Notes: generated by a model not told the origin, from the sequence alone. A stretch of 64,000 bases of DNA from Spirosoma luteum DSM 19990 (GCF_000374065.1 NZ_KB893252.1:62001-126000), one strand, 5' to 3'; positions 42,531 through 52,367 are shown, numbered from the stretch's first letter. Program-made: numbers and translations.

Positions 42531-43121
42531 TCAATCCTGTTTGTATTCCGAAAAGAACAGTCTTTTCAGGCGCATCAGGCATTTATATTTCTGCGTTTTG
42601 GCGTTGTCTGTATTGGTATAACCAAACTTTTCGGTTATGTCCTGCATGCTCAAATGCTGAATATAAAAATCTTCCAGCAACGTCCGGCAAGGCTCACCCA
42701 ATCGGTTCAGCGAGTCGGCCATCAGGTCAAACTGACGATCCCGTTCTTCGTGCTCGGCCAAATCATCGCTGATCTGACCGTTGATGAACTCATCCGAAAC
42801 GGGCGTTTCAACATCGCGCACCATGAACCGGCTCCGTTGTGCCAGTTGCTTGAGCCAAAGCCGTCTGCCTATCGAATACAGATACGTTTTTAACTGGCAA
42901 TGCAATTCGAGCGACCCGCTTCTAACCTTCTCATACAACACAATCAACACCTCCTGGTAAATGTCCTTGGCGTCGTCTTCACTACCGCTGTTGCTGGTTA
43001 CGAAGTAGAGCACCATGGGAAAATAACGTTGGTACAATTGAGTCAATGCATCGTCAGAACCATCAGCCAACCCTATCAGTAACGCTTCGTCAGTTAATAC
43101 GGGCAGCCTGCTTTCCTTCAT
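42531..43121 (-). CDS. ECF-type sigma-70 family sigma factor
   Basis: 196 residues. Region 2 is DDALTQLYQRYFPMVLYFV, then DDAKDIYQEVLIVLYEKV, and region 4 is LGEPCRTLLEDFYIQHLSMQDITEKFGYTN with a helix-turn-helix and Lys-rich recognition end (AKTQKYKCLMRLKRLF). It is larger than the mean ECF factor because of an acidic linker between the two regions (EFINGQISDDLAEHEE). It is transcribed with the membrane protease downstream, which may serve as or with an anti-sigma factor. Confidence 0.88.
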   Translation of the reverse strand: MKESRLPVLTDEALLIGLADGSDDALTQLYQRYFPMVLYFVTSNSGSEDDAKDIYQEVLIVLYEKVRSGSLELHCQLKTYLYSIGRRLWLKQLAQRSRFMVRDVETPVSDEFINGQISDDLAEHEERDRQFDLMADSLNRLGEPCRTLLEDFYIQHLSMQDITEKFGYTNTDNAKTQKYKCLMRLKRLFFSEYKQD

Positions 43122-43159
43122 TGAGTTGATTCATTACTTAATACGAGATGATATATAAT

Positions 43160-43195
43160 GTAACCCAAAAAAAATAAATAAAAATGTTGGGTTAC
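43160..43195. repeat. Inverted repeat in the sigma factor/lipoprotein control region
   Basis: GTAACCCAA (43160-43168) and TTGGGTTAC (43187-43195) are perfectly complementary over 9 bp and enclose a pure A/T spacer. It lies between divergent genes, 39 bp ahead of the sigma-factor ATG. An operator or a short terminator are both possible. Confidence 0.6.
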
Positions 43196-43263
43196 CTTTT
43201 TCTCTATAGGGTATTAACGTTGACATTAATCAGTTTCACTTAAACAAAAACATCCCCAAATTT

Positions 43264-43452
43264 ATGAAAGCAATCACGAAATCTGCCTTCTTTTTCATGG
43301 CTATGATCGCCCTGGCCACTTCTTGCAGCTCGAAGAAAACCGAAACCACTGAGACCACCACGATGATGACGGATTCGTCTTCAATGATGACTACGGACTC
43401 CACGATGGCTACGGATTCTTCTGCCATGATGATGTCCGATAGCGCGAAGTAA
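43264..43452 (+). CDS. Small Met/Ser/Thr-rich lipoprotein
   Basis: 62 residues. A lipoprotein signal (FFFMAMIALATSC, lipobox A-T-S-C) gives a mature peptide of about 41 residues built from MMTDSS-like steps (TTMMTDSS, MMTTDST, MATDSS, MMMSDSAK). The mature part has no hydrophobic core and should be disordered on the membrane surface. The eleven or so Met residues could bind soft metals such as Cu(I), which is inference from composition only. A hairpin terminator follows. Divergent from the ECF sigma gene. Confidence 0.65.
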   Translation: MKAITKSAFFFMAMIALATSCSSKKTETTETTTMMTDSSSMMTTDSTMATDSSAMMMSDSAK

Positions 43453-43507
43453 TTTTTGCTAAGGCACAACTGCCGGTAACTATTACCGACAACGCTATAA
43501 ACGTTTT

Positions 43508-43533
43508 AAGCCTCCTGATAATTCAGGGGGCTT
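43508..43533 (+). terminator. Terminator of the Met-rich lipoprotein gene
   Basis: AAGCCTCCTGA (43508-43518) and TCAGGGGGCTT (43523-43533) pair over 11 bp with one mismatch and a 4-nt loop, followed by TCCGTTTTT. A smaller hairpin (CGGTAA/TTACCG) precedes it at about 43474-43488. Confidence 0.75.
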
Positions 43534-43638
43534 TCCGTTTTTAGGGCTAAGCAAAGGCAATTGGTCAATCAGCCCGTCTACCCTTGTTCAGACCAGGGAG
43601 CAGAACAACAGTAGGCATGACGAAAGGCAAACAAGTGG

Positions 43639-44595
43639 CTAATTGACCACGTTGATTGGATGCCCCTTCAGAAAAGCAGTCAGGTTTTCTACCGTCATAG
43701 CCATCAGCCGCTTGCGGGCTTCCTGGGTAGCCCAGGCAATGTGCGGGGTAATCAGGCAATTTTTAGCCGTAAAAAGCGGATTGTCGGCAGCAGGAGGCTC
43801 AGCGGATAAGACATCAATTCCGGCCCCGGCAATAACGCCATTGTTCAGTGCATCGGCCAAATCCTGCTCCACAATGATGGGACCTCTGGAGGTGTTCAGC
43901 AGAAAAGCCGAGGGTTTCATTTTTGCCAGGCTGGCTTTATTGATCAGTCCTTTCGTTTCGGGAAGTAACGGGCAGTGGATACTCACGACATCAGCCTGTT
44001 CCAGCAGTTCAGGCAGTTCGGCCCACCGAAAATTCGACCGATGAGACTGGTCTGTACGGTGCCGTTTCGACCCGATAATCGTCATTCCAAACGCGGTAGC
44101 GACATCGGCCACCTTTTCGCCAATGCTACCAAAACCAATGATGCCCATTGTTTTGCCGACCAGTTCGATGAGCGGGTAGTCCCAGAAGCAGAAATCGGCG
44201 GAGCCAGCCCACCGGCCTTCCATAACCGCATCGCTGTGCCGTTGTACGTGTAGTGTTAGTTCCAGTAACAGGGCAAACGTGAGTTGAACGACGGAGGCCG
44301 TACCATAACCAGGCACGTTACTCACCACGACTCCATTCTGACGGGCAGCCTCCACGGCAACAATATTGTAGCCGGTGGCCAACACGCCAATAAATTTAAG
44401 GTTAGGCAGCTGGTTCAACTGGTCAACGGTCAACGGTGCCTTGTTAGTGAAGATAGCATCGGCATTCTGCGTCCGTTCCACTACTTTATCGGCTGGTGTC
44501 CGTTCGTACACCGTCACATCTCCCAATGCTTCCAGCCCCTCCCAGGAGAGGTCGCCCGGATTCAGGGTATAACCATCTAAAACGACAATCTTCAT
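43639..44595 (-). CDS. D-2-hydroxyacid dehydrogenase
   Basis: 318 residues. The NAD-binding loop is GIIGFGSIGEKVADVA, catalytic Arg lies in NTSRGPIIVEQDLADAL, Glu in AGIDVLSAEPP, and His in ITPHIAWATQEAR. The overall pattern is nearest to glycerate/hydroxypyruvate reductases of the D-isomer family. It is the last gene of a leftward unit after a lactate-permease-family transporter (59-bp gap), so the substrate is likely a small hydroxyacid taken up by that permease. Confidence 0.88.
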   Translation of the reverse strand: MKIVVLDGYTLNPGDLSWEGLEALGDVTVYERTPADKVVERTQNADAIFTNKAPLTVDQLNQLPNLKFIGVLATGYNIVAVEAARQNGVVVSNVPGYGTASVVQLTFALLLELTLHVQRHSDAVMEGRWAGSADFCFWDYPLIELVGKTMGIIGFGSIGEKVADVATAFGMTIIGSKRHRTDQSHRSNFRWAELPELLEQADVVSIHCPLLPETKGLINKASLAKMKPSAFLLNTSRGPIIVEQDLADALNNGVIAGAGIDVLSAEPPAADNPLFTAKNCLITPHIAWATQEARKRLMAMTVENLTAFLKGHPINVVN

Positions 44596-44654
44596 ACGTA
44601 TTTTCTTTCTTTTTTTATCGATAAATCATTGTTATCAACTCCATTACAGGCCTA

Positions 44655-46424
44655 TCAACTGACCACGTTTTGCCTTGAATTCCCTTGACGAACCATCAGC
44701 CGCACCATAACGAAAATAGCAACCAGCAGGGAGGCCAATCCAATCAGATAGCCATATCCGGTCGTCAGGTCAGGTAAGCCAGCCGCGCTTTTGGTACTCA
44801 ACAGTTCGTATGTGGGAATAATCCATTGGATGGCATATGCCTGCGCCAGCGTAAGGATGCAAATGAAAATCAGCATGATAAAGCTATGCTTCACCGTGAA
44901 GCGAAACAACTGCGACTCCTGCCCTACCAGATTACCAGCCGCAGCCGCTACCGCAATAGACTGGGGAGAAATCATTTTCCCCACTACCCCGCCCGATACG
45001 TTAGCCGCTACGGTAACCACCGGATCAACCCCAATAGACTGAGCAGTAGCGTACTGAATTTTACTGAACAGCGCATTTGCCGATGTATCAGAGCCGGTTA
45101 TGAACACCCCCAGCCAGCCTAATATGGGGGCAAAGAAGGGGAACAAAGCGCCCGTGTTAGCCAGCACGGCAGCCAGCGTAAGCGTAATGCCTGAATCATT
45201 CATTACGTAGGCAAACCCTAGCACGGCGGCAATGGTTAGAATGGGAAATTTAAGCTGATTTAATGTTGAGCCAAAAACGTTTATCCCTTCACGGTAGCTC
45301 AGGCCAACCAACGGAATAGCCAGCAGGGTTGCCAGCAGGATGGCCGTTCCCGCAGCCGACAGGTAATTCAATTTAAACAGTTTGGGGACTGGATTCCCGT
45401 CGAGCCCCAGGATAACGTTGTGCAAACCCGGAAATTCCACCTGCACCGTACCCCACTCAGTCAATACGTCTTTAATTGGCTGTAGCCCCCAGGCAATAAT
45501 AATAATGGTCAGCACGATGAAAGGCGACCAGGCCCTGAAGGTTTGCCCGGTTGTGTACCTCATTTCCGTATTCAGTACCGGCGCGGGTTCATTGACAAAT
45601 CGCCAGATAGTTTTTGGCTTCCAGAAGCGAAGAAATACCATCAGGCAGATAATAGACCCCAGGCCCGCAATAACGTCGGGCAGTGCCGGGCCTAAAAAAT
45701 TAGATGAAAGATACTGGAGCAACGCAAACGAAACGCCCGAAACCAACACGGCCGGGCCCACCTCCCGCGCTTTTCTGACCCCGGCAATGATGCTCACCAG
45801 GTAAAATGGCAGCATAACAGACAGGATGGGCAGCGTACGACCTACCATTTGCGAAATGGGCAGTTCCGGAATACCGGATACCTGCGACGCTACGGTGATA
45901 GGGATGCCGATGGAGCCAAACGCAACGGGTGCCGTATTGGCAATCAGACAGATACCCGACGCATACAGCGGATTGAAACCCAGACCAACCAGCATAGCCG
46001 CTGTAATGGCAACGGGTGCCCCAAAGCCGGCCGTACCTTCCAGAAACGAGCCAAACGAAAAGGCTATCAACAAGGCCTGCAACCGCCGGTCGGACGTGAT
46101 AGAGGCCATAAAGTGTTTTATAATGTCGAACTGGCCGCTCCGAACGGTTATATTGAACAGAAACACGGCCATGATTACCAACCAGCAGATTGGAAACAGG
46201 CCGTACAACGCCCCGTGCGCTACCGACAGGAAGGCCAGCTTCACGGGCATGCCATACACGCTGATTGCGATAACGATTGCTATTGCGGTTGCGATCAGAC
46301 TGGCCTGGTAGCCTTTCATCCGGCGGATTATCAACGCCCAGAAAATAAACAGAATGGGTAAGGATGCGACCAGCATCGATACGCCAATCCGGTTGAACGG
46401 GTCAATAAGTTGTTGCCAGACCAT
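44655..46424 (-). CDS. L-lactate permease family transporter
   Basis: 589 residues with 13 or more hydrophobic segments. FGSFLEGTAGFGAPVAITAAML, LGWLGVFITGSDTSANALFS and GVVGKMISPQSIAVA are signature segments of the LldP/GlcA lactate-glycolate permease family (proton symport across the inner membrane). The true substrate may be lactate, glycolate or another 2-hydroxyacid. It sits between a Tat-exported glycosidase-like gene (36-bp gap) and a 2-hydroxyacid dehydrogenase, consistent with uptake followed by oxidation or reduction. Confidence 0.92.
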   Translation of the reverse strand: MVWQQLIDPFNRIGVSMLVASLPILFIFWALIIRRMKGYQASLIATAIAIVIAISVYGMPVKLAFLSVAHGALYGLFPICWLVIMAVFLFNITVRSGQFDIIKHFMASITSDRRLQALLIAFSFGSFLEGTAGFGAPVAITAAMLVGLGFNPLYASGICLIANTAPVAFGSIGIPITVASQVSGIPELPISQMVGRTLPILSVMLPFYLVSIIAGVRKAREVGPAVLVSGVSFALLQYLSSNFLGPALPDVIAGLGSIICLMVFLRFWKPKTIWRFVNEPAPVLNTEMRYTTGQTFRAWSPFIVLTIIIIAWGLQPIKDVLTEWGTVQVEFPGLHNVILGLDGNPVPKLFKLNYLSAAGTAILLATLLAIPLVGLSYREGINVFGSTLNQLKFPILTIAAVLGFAYVMNDSGITLTLAAVLANTGALFPFFAPILGWLGVFITGSDTSANALFSKIQYATAQSIGVDPVVTVAANVSGGVVGKMISPQSIAVAAAAGNLVGQESQLFRFTVKHSFIMLIFICILTLAQAYAIQWIIPTYELLSTKSAAGLPDLTTGYGYLIGLASLLVAIFVMVRLMVRQGNSRQNVVS

Positions 46425-46460
46425 AAAGTATTCAGGTTAGTGATGGTAATCTTTTGTGTA

Positions 46461-48641
46461 TTACACCAGATCAAGTGCTACGATTTCGTGGTCGAGTACG
46501 CTGGGTACGGATACGATTACCGAGTTACCTTCTTTCTCGAAAGCAGGCTTCTGCCCGCTCATCAGAAGCTTTACCCCCGTTACGGTGGTACCCGCCGGAA
46601 CGTTGACCCTAACCGATGCCGCTACGGGAATCAGTTCGCGGAATGGCCCTTTCATCATCATGGGATTAGTCAGATTGACCAGGTGCACCGTCATGGATGC
46701 CGACTGCCGCCACACGGTTACATCCATCAGGCCGGGTCCGCTTACGGTAACGACGGGGGCTTCATCGAGTGCCCAGTTGACTATGTTTTGCAGCAGCTGA
46801 CCATGGTCTACACTGAGCAGTTGCCAGAACGATCGATCCAGGTCGCCGGGCAGGTAAGCTACCCGTCCTTTACCCACCTGCCGTAGATAAAGCTCCCGCG
46901 TATCGGTTTCCGCCACGCGTGGATACACATCTTCCATCGGCAAATCGGGGTAGGTTGGAATAAGCGTAACCGGACTTGGAAACGTGGTGGCCGGTTTTAC
47001 GTCTACTTTGTAAATGGCATTGATGATGCGGGGGGTTTGTTCCAGTCCGTCCATTATTTGTTTCGTCTGGCTGTTTTGGGCATCATGACGAAGGTGCAGA
47101 TAACTATTTCGCAAGGGTCCTTCCACGTTCTTATTGTAGGATACGCCGAACAAACCAGCCAGGCCAAAATCAGGACGTGGCTTTCCTTCTTCGTCATACA
47201 ATGACGTTTCAAACGTAGCGACTACGCTCCCTCCCCCGTCTACAAACGCCTGGATTTGCTGGCACTGAGCATCGGACAGAGCAGCCACATTAGGCAGTAT
47301 CAATAACTTGAACCGGTTCAGGTATTCGGGCGTGAGTAGCTGGTCATTGACCATATCGAACGGAATCCGGCTTTCTACCAGAACATGGTACATACCATCC
47401 AGATGATCACCACTTTTTTGCTGCCAGGGCTTGCCGCCGTACTTTTGGTCTGTTTGTTCGGAGTAAACAACGCCTACCCGGGCTAGCGAAGCTGTGTTCC
47501 GGAGATACCGCTCGTTTTTATGATACCCTTCGTATACCGTGGCAACAGCGTCCATCCACCGCTTGTCGTAGATATCGCCCCCGAACTTAACGAAACAGGG
47601 GCGCATGCCATTGGCCGTCCCTTCAGCCACCCAAATTCTGATTTCAGCATCGCTCTGGACGGAATCTTTCCAGCGATATTCCTCTTCAATACCGACGCTG
47701 AAAATACCGATCAGCGGTTTCAATCCCAGTGTGGACCGGAGTTCTTTGGCCCCTTTTCCATTTATCCAGGGCGGCACCAGTCCCCGGCGGGCCTGCTGAT
47801 CGGCAAAAAACAGGTCGGCTTCCCGGCCGGTCATCACTTTATCGGGAAAGCCGTTGGGAATAAAGCGTGATGTAGCCTTAACCTGCCGAATGCCCGAATC
47901 CCACAAGGCCCACAGTTCCCGCAGCCGTTTGACGCGCCACTCGGCCCATTTCCGATAAGTAGGGTCCAGTCTATCGGCTTTTTGCGGCAAAGCCAGCCCC
48001 GAATAGGCGGTAAAGTTGGTCTGGCAGTGCTCGCAGTAACAAACATCATGACCCGCCCAGCGATTGGAGAAGATACCTTCCGGCTGGTAGCGCTCCATTA
48101 TTTCGCGATTTACCCGCGGCATGAACTCAAAATTATACGGTCCCAGGGCACAGGTTACCCACAGGTCCGGGTTAGCCCAGTGCCGCCGTTTCTGCCCATC
48201 GGCCGTGACCGCAATCCAGTCGGGGTGTGCATCGTACACGTCCTGCCGGGTTGCATGGGGGTCGGTACGAAGCATAATTTTCATCCCCTGTTTCCGGCAC
48301 CCTGCCACCAGATAGCCCAGCGTGTCGGCATCGCCCATGTATGAGCTCCGGTGGTGGAGCGGAATGCGGGTTGGATAGAAGGCCACTACGCCCCCTGCAC
48401 TGAGGAGTGCGCCGTCGGCATGGATACGTTTGAAGTAATTTAGCCAGAAATCCGGGTCGTAATGACCGGGGTCCCGTTCTACAAAGGCGAGTTGCGCCCA
48501 CCGCATTGGGCCATCGAGCCAAAACGCTTCGCCCGGCGTCGTATACGCGGGGGTAATCGCACGGGGCAACGCGTACGCATCCGAAAGCGTATATAGCCCT
48601 CCCAGGATACCGGTAGCTTTGACAAAATCTCTTCTTTCCAT
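46461..48641 (-). CDS. Tat-exported glycoside-hydrolase-like protein with trimerisation-type domain
   Basis: 726 residues. A twin-arginine leader (MERRDFVKATGILGGLYTL) precedes a TIM-barrel-like part with AQLAFVERDPGHYDPDFW, LRTDPHATRQDVYDAHPDW and a CYCEHCQTNF cysteine cluster (about residues 200). The second half has VEGRIPFD-like VESRIPFDMVNDQLLT and FVDGGGSVVATFETSLYD, resembling the beta-galactosidase trimerisation (glutamine-amidotransferase-like) domain of GH42-type enzymes. The family appears in Bacteroidota and Planctomycetes as a hypothetical GH10/42-like protein. Substrate unknown. First gene of the unit with the lactate-family permease and dehydrogenase. Confidence 0.65.
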   Translation of the reverse strand: MERRDFVKATGILGGLYTLSDAYALPRAITPAYTTPGEAFWLDGPMRWAQLAFVERDPGHYDPDFWLNYFKRIHADGALLSAGGVVAFYPTRIPLHHRSSYMGDADTLGYLVAGCRKQGMKIMLRTDPHATRQDVYDAHPDWIAVTADGQKRRHWANPDLWVTCALGPYNFEFMPRVNREIMERYQPEGIFSNRWAGHDVCYCEHCQTNFTAYSGLALPQKADRLDPTYRKWAEWRVKRLRELWALWDSGIRQVKATSRFIPNGFPDKVMTGREADLFFADQQARRGLVPPWINGKGAKELRSTLGLKPLIGIFSVGIEEEYRWKDSVQSDAEIRIWVAEGTANGMRPCFVKFGGDIYDKRWMDAVATVYEGYHKNERYLRNTASLARVGVVYSEQTDQKYGGKPWQQKSGDHLDGMYHVLVESRIPFDMVNDQLLTPEYLNRFKLLILPNVAALSDAQCQQIQAFVDGGGSVVATFETSLYDEEGKPRPDFGLAGLFGVSYNKNVEGPLRNSYLHLRHDAQNSQTKQIMDGLEQTPRIINAIYKVDVKPATTFPSPVTLIPTYPDLPMEDVYPRVAETDTRELYLRQVGKGRVAYLPGDLDRSFWQLLSVDHGQLLQNIVNWALDEAPVVTVSGPGLMDVTVWRQSASMTVHLVNLTNPMMMKGPFRELIPVAASVRVNVPAGTTVTGVKLLMSGQKPAFEKEGNSVIVSVPSVLDHEIVALDLV

Positions 48642-49186
48642 ACGTGAACCGAAAAAGCGTATTCATCCCCGGTCCTACCTTTAGGGGTTGAGGTAAGCGG
48701 ATTATTTACATTTTTCGTACCCAATTTACGCCCTGAGGAGTGTTGCTTCGAGAACGCCTGGAGCGATTTTTGTAAAGCAACTGGAAACATTTAATAAAGA
48801 ATAGCGTTCTATTGACATAATCCCGGCAAAACAGTACATTTGTTCACATAAATCTGGTAGGCAGGATTTTCACAACGTGTTCATCCGCACCGGCAGCAGG
48901 TCATCCGTTTCCCAAACGTTTTAGTAACCACCTCATCTGGCCCCACCAGACGGTTGCGTTTGGAGAAGGCAAATCACCCCAATTGACAATTGTTTGATTT
49001 ATCTTATTTCGTAATTAATTGACTCTGTTGAGATTAACCCCTATTGTAATCAGCCGTCCCGCGTCTGTCCAGCGCAGGTCGTTCATTTGCCCATCAAACC
49101 AACGGTTTCTCAGTCATCTGTAATCTCCAATTTCCATCTTTACTGCCCACGCGGCCCTTTCAAGGTTTATTGCTAACCTGATCTTT
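48642..49186. promoter_or_regulatory. Long leader region of rho
   Basis: 545 bp without a convincing gene. A full promoter at 48812-48842 would give a rho leader of about 340 nt. The last 140 nt before the ATG are visibly C-rich and G-poor; 49081-49140, for example, has 18 C and 6 G. Unstructured C-rich RNA is what Rho binds (rut sites), so autoregulation by premature termination is plausible, as is known for E. coli rho. A second partial box (TTGACAATTG, then TATTTCG) lies at about 48980-49010. Confidence 0.55.
48812..48842 (+). promoter_or_regulatory. Promoter of rho
   Basis: TTG at 48812-48814, a 20-base spacer and TACATTTG at 48835-48842: a full match to TTG-N19/20-TAnnTTTG. Predicted transcription start about 48847. 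Confidence 0.75.
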
Positions 49187-51358
49187 ATGTTCAAGAAAGA
49201 AGAATTAGATAGTAAGCTTCTCTCGGAGCTTCAACCCATTGCCGAGCAATTCGGCATTCGTACTATTGCCAAATTCACCAAAGAAAAACTGGTTTACGAA
49301 ATCATAAAACAGCAGTCAGAACGGCCCGGTGGCGAAGAAGCCGTTCCTGCTGACGATGCCCCCAAGCGGGCTAAGCGCGCTCCCAAAGCCGCTATTGTGG
49401 CCCCGGTTACTACGGAAGAAAATCAGTCAGCAGACGCGACTCCCGTTCGTTCGGCCAAGACTACTGCTGCCCCTGCCCGCTCACGAAACCGCCGGGAAAC
49501 GACAGAACCAGCGTCAGGTCTCAACGCCGAAACAAGCAACGAACTACCAGTGCAGTCACTGGCAACGGGCGAAACGACGCCGGAGACTATGGAGACTATG
49601 CCCACCGAAACAGCTGATGCACCCGCAGCTGATACCGTACAGGCAACCCGTCCGTCCGGCGACAACCGCGAGGGAACACCACGCAATGGGCAGCCCGGTA
49701 CAACCGAACGGAATCAGCGTAACATGGTCCAGGGAACCGAACCAGCCGAGCGGACTAACCGGCCAAATTTACCCCGTAACGACAGAGACCGCACCCAACG
49801 CCCTGATCTGAACCAACAACGGAATCAGCGTACCGAAGCCCCGCGCGATGGGCGTGCCCGTTTTGATACCAATCGGGAAGGCGGCCCCCGCGACCGAAAT
49901 GACCGGGACACCAATACGCAGCGACGCGATCAACGCCCACGTACCCCACGCGCCGTTTCGGATGAGTCGGCCCTGAACTACGGTGGACAGACCGACGATG
50001 CTTTTCTGACACCAACGGTTATCACAGAAGATACGGCAGCTAATCGGGAACCCGCCACGGAACCCGTTTCTACCGCTACGGAAGCCATTGTGGAACCAAC
50101 CGATACGCCCCAGGAAGGTCAGGCCGACCAGGACCAGTCCGATTCGGGGCAGTCGAACCAACCACAGGCACAAGCTACCCGGGAAGCCCAGGAGTATCAA
50201 AACCGCATCCGGCGGCAGTACAACCAGCACATTCGGGAGTTCGATGGTATCATTGATAATGAAGGTGTTCTGGAGATTATGCAGGATGGTGGCTACGGGT
50301 TCCTCCGCTCAGCCGATTACAACTACCTGGCCAGCCCCGACGATATTTACGTATCGCCATCGCAGATTAAACTATTCGGCCTGAAAACCGGCGATACGGT
50401 ACGCGGTGCAATACGCCCACCGAAAGAAGGTGAAAAGTATTTTGCCCTGCTCCGGGTGTCGACCGTCAACGGAAAGACCACCGAGGAAATCCGCGACCGG
50501 ATTCCGTTTGAATACCTGACACCCCTTTTTCCCGAAGAGCAACTCCATCTGAGCAACCGGCCCGAAAATTATTCGTCGCGGGTGCTGGATTTGTTTGCTC
50601 CCATTGGTAAAGGGCAGCGGGGTATGATTGTGGCGCAGCCCAAAACGGGTAAAACCGTGTTACTGAAGGAAATAGCCAATGCCATTACCCGGAACCACCC
50701 GGAGGTGTACCTGATTGTGCTGCTGATTGACGAACGTCCGGAAGAAGTAACGGACATGGCCCGCAGCGTAAATGCGGAAGTTATTTCGTCCACCTTCGAT
50801 GAGCAGGCCGACCGGCACGTAAAAGTATCGAGCATGGTACTGGAGAAAGCCAAACGGATGGTTGAATGCGGGCACGATGTCGTTATCCTGCTGGATTCTA
50901 TTACGCGTCTGGCACGAGCCTATAACACGGTTGTCCCCTCGTCGGGTAAGATTCTGTCGGGTGGTGTTGATGCCAATGCCCTGCACCGGCCAAAACGCTT
51001 CTTCGGCGCGGCCCGGAACATTGAAAACGGGGGTTCGCTGACAATTATCGCTACAGCCCTGATTGACACCGGGTCTAAAATGGACGAGGTTATCTTTGAA
51101 GAATTTAAAGGTACCGGCAACATGGAACTTCAGCTTGACCGGAAACTGGCCAATAAACGGGTTTACCCGGCGGTCGACTTACTGGCTTCGAGTACCCGTC
51201 GGGAGGATTTGCTGCTGGACAAAGAAACGCTACAGCGCGTCTGGATTCTGCGGAAGCACATGGCTGACATGAACCCCATGGAATCAATGGATTTCCTGCT
51301 CGACCGGATGAAGGGCACCCGCAACAACGAAGAGTTCCTGATTTCGATGAACCGGTAA
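49187..51358 (+). CDS. rho: Transcription termination factor Rho
   Basis: 723 residues, against 419 in E. coli. Residues 1-45 form the Rho N-terminal helix bundle ([25 protein letters not shown]). About 46-330 is a disordered insert rich in Arg, Asn, Asp, Gln, Thr and Pro, of the kind common in Bacteroidota Rho. Next comes the cold-shock RNA-binding fold ([16 protein letters not shown]), then the ATPase: Walker A AQPKTGKT, Walker [18 protein letters not shown]-loop and R-loop ([28 protein letters not shown]). It acts as a hexameric RNA helicase that ends transcription. It has its own promoter and a strong terminator. Confidence 0.97.
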   Translation: MFKKEELDSKLLSELQPIAEQFGIRTIAKFTKEKLVYEIIKQQSERPGGEEAVPADDAPKRAKRAPKAAIVAPVTTEENQSADATPVRSAKTTAAPARSRNRRETTEPASGLNAETSNELPVQSLATGETTPETMETMPTETADAPAADTVQATRPSGDNREGTPRNGQPGTTERNQRNMVQGTEPAERTNRPNLPRNDRDRTQRPDLNQQRNQRTEAPRDGRARFDTNREGGPRDRNDRDTNTQRRDQRPRTPRAVSDESALNYGGQTDDAFLTPTVITEDTAANREPATEPVSTATEAIVEPTDTPQEGQADQDQSDSGQSNQPQAQATREAQEYQNRIRRQYNQHIREFDGIIDNEGVLEIMQDGGYGFLRSADYNYLASPDDIYVSPSQIKLFGLKTGDTVRGAIRPPKEGEKYFALLRVSTVNGKTTEEIRDRIPFEYLTPLFPEEQLHLSNRPENYSSRVLDLFAPIGKGQRGMIVAQPKTGKTVLLKEIANAITRNHPEVYLIVLLIDERPEEVTDMARSVNAEVISSTFDEQADRHVKVSSMVLEKAKRMVECGHDVVILLDSITRLARAYNTVVPSSGKILSGGVDANALHRPKRFFGAARNIENGGSLTIIATALIDTGSKMDEVIFEEFKGTGNMELQLDRKLANKRVYPAVDLLASSTRREDLLLDKETLQRVWILRKHMADMNPMESMDFLLDRMKGTRNNEEFLISMNR

Positions 51359-51373
51359 CGGTTTTCCCCATCA

Positions 51374-51415
51374 ACAAAACGGGATGCTATTCAAATGAAT
51401 GGCATCCCGTTTTGT
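51374..51415 (+). terminator. Terminator of rho
   Basis: ACAAAACGGGATGC (51374-51387) and GCATCCCGTTTTGT (51402-51415) are perfectly complementary over 14 bp with a 14-nt loop, beginning 16 bp after the stop; the 3' arm itself supplies the T-run. Confidence 0.85.
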
Positions 51416-51436
51416 TTACGCACCCCGGCAGTCTTC

Positions 51437-51467
51437 TTGATTAGAAGTAGCGAAATCGTTACATTGC
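51437..51467 (+). promoter_or_regulatory. Candidate promoter of the sterol-desaturase-like gene
   Basis: TTG at 51437-51439, a 20-base spacer, then TACATTGC at 51460-51467 (two mismatches to TAnnTTTG). It lies 19 bp ahead of the ATG and just after the rho terminator. Confidence 0.4.
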
Positions 51468-51485
51468 CTTTACGTCAGGACAACC

Positions 51486-52367
51486 ATGAAAGATCTGATT
51501 CAGTACGCTATTCCCGGCTTCGTTATTCTGCTGGTTGCCGAGGTCATTGTAACGGCCCGGCAGCAGAAGGATTATTACGACGCCAAAGACACAGCCGGTA
51601 GCCTGGCCATGGGAATCGGCAATGTGATTGTCGGGCTTGTGGGGAAGGTTATCGTATTCGGTGCGTATACGCTCGTTTATCAACTTCGACTTTTCACGGT
51701 CGACATGACGCAGTGGTGGGCGTGGGTCATCCTGTTTTTTGCCGACGATTTCAGCTACTACTGGTTTCACCGAATCAGCCACAGCAGCCGGTATTTCTGG
51801 GCATCGCACGTGGTACACCATTCCTCCATGAAGTACAACCTCGGCACGGCCCTGCGCCAGACCTGGACGGGCAACCTGTCGGGGGCGTTCATCTTCTGGA
51901 TCTGGCTACCGCTGGTTGGCTTTTCGCCGGTGGCCATCATGACCATGCAGGCTATTAGTTTGCTGTATCAATTCTGGATTCATACGGAACACATCAACCG
52001 GCTTCCGGTACCCATCGAGTTTATTTTCAATACTCCCTCCCACCACCGGGTGCATCACGGGTCAGATTTGGATTATCTGGATAAGAATCACGCGGGGGTG
52101 CTCATCATCTGGGATCGGATGTTCGGTACGTTTGAGCCGGAACGTCACCGCCCAACGTACGGCCTGACGACCAATATCAACTCCCACAATCCTGTTCGTA
52201 TTGCCTTTCATGAGTGGGCAGCCATTGGGCAGGATATTCGCCGGTCCGGGTCATGGCAAGCGGCAGTAGGGTATCTGTTCGGCCCTCCCGGCTGGAGCCA
52301 TGACGGCTCCCGAAAAACGACGAAACAGCTTAGAAATGGGCAGAGAGCCCATGACAAACAGGGTTAA
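51486..52367 (+). CDS. Sterol desaturase/fatty acid hydroxylase family protein
   Basis: 293 residues with four or five membrane helices and the His clusters that hold a di-iron centre: HRISHSS, HVVHHSS, and HHRVHHGSD, plus HTEH. This is the fatty acid hydroxylase superfamily (membrane-bound, O2-dependent). Bacterial members act on lipids or carotenoids; substrate cannot be told. The C-terminal tail is soluble and basic. It stands alone. Confidence 0.85.
   Translation: MKDLIQYAIPGFVILLVAEVIVTARQQKDYYDAKDTAGSLAMGIGNVIVGLVGKVIVFGAYTLVYQLRLFTVDMTQWWAWVILFFADDFSYYWFHRISHSSRYFWASHVVHHSSMKYNLGTALRQTWTGNLSGAFIFWIWLPLVGFSPVAIMTMQAISLLYQFWIHTEHINRLPVPIEFIFNTPSHHRVHHGSDLDYLDKNHAGVLIIWDRMFGTFEPERHRPTYGLTTNINSHNPVRIAFHEWAAIGQDIRRSGSWQAAVGYLFGPPGWSHDGSRKTTKQLRNGQRAHDKQG

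Noticed and set aside
43474..43488. Small hairpin CGGTAA/TTACCG
   Set aside because: Only 6 bp and directly before a better terminator; not listed on its own.
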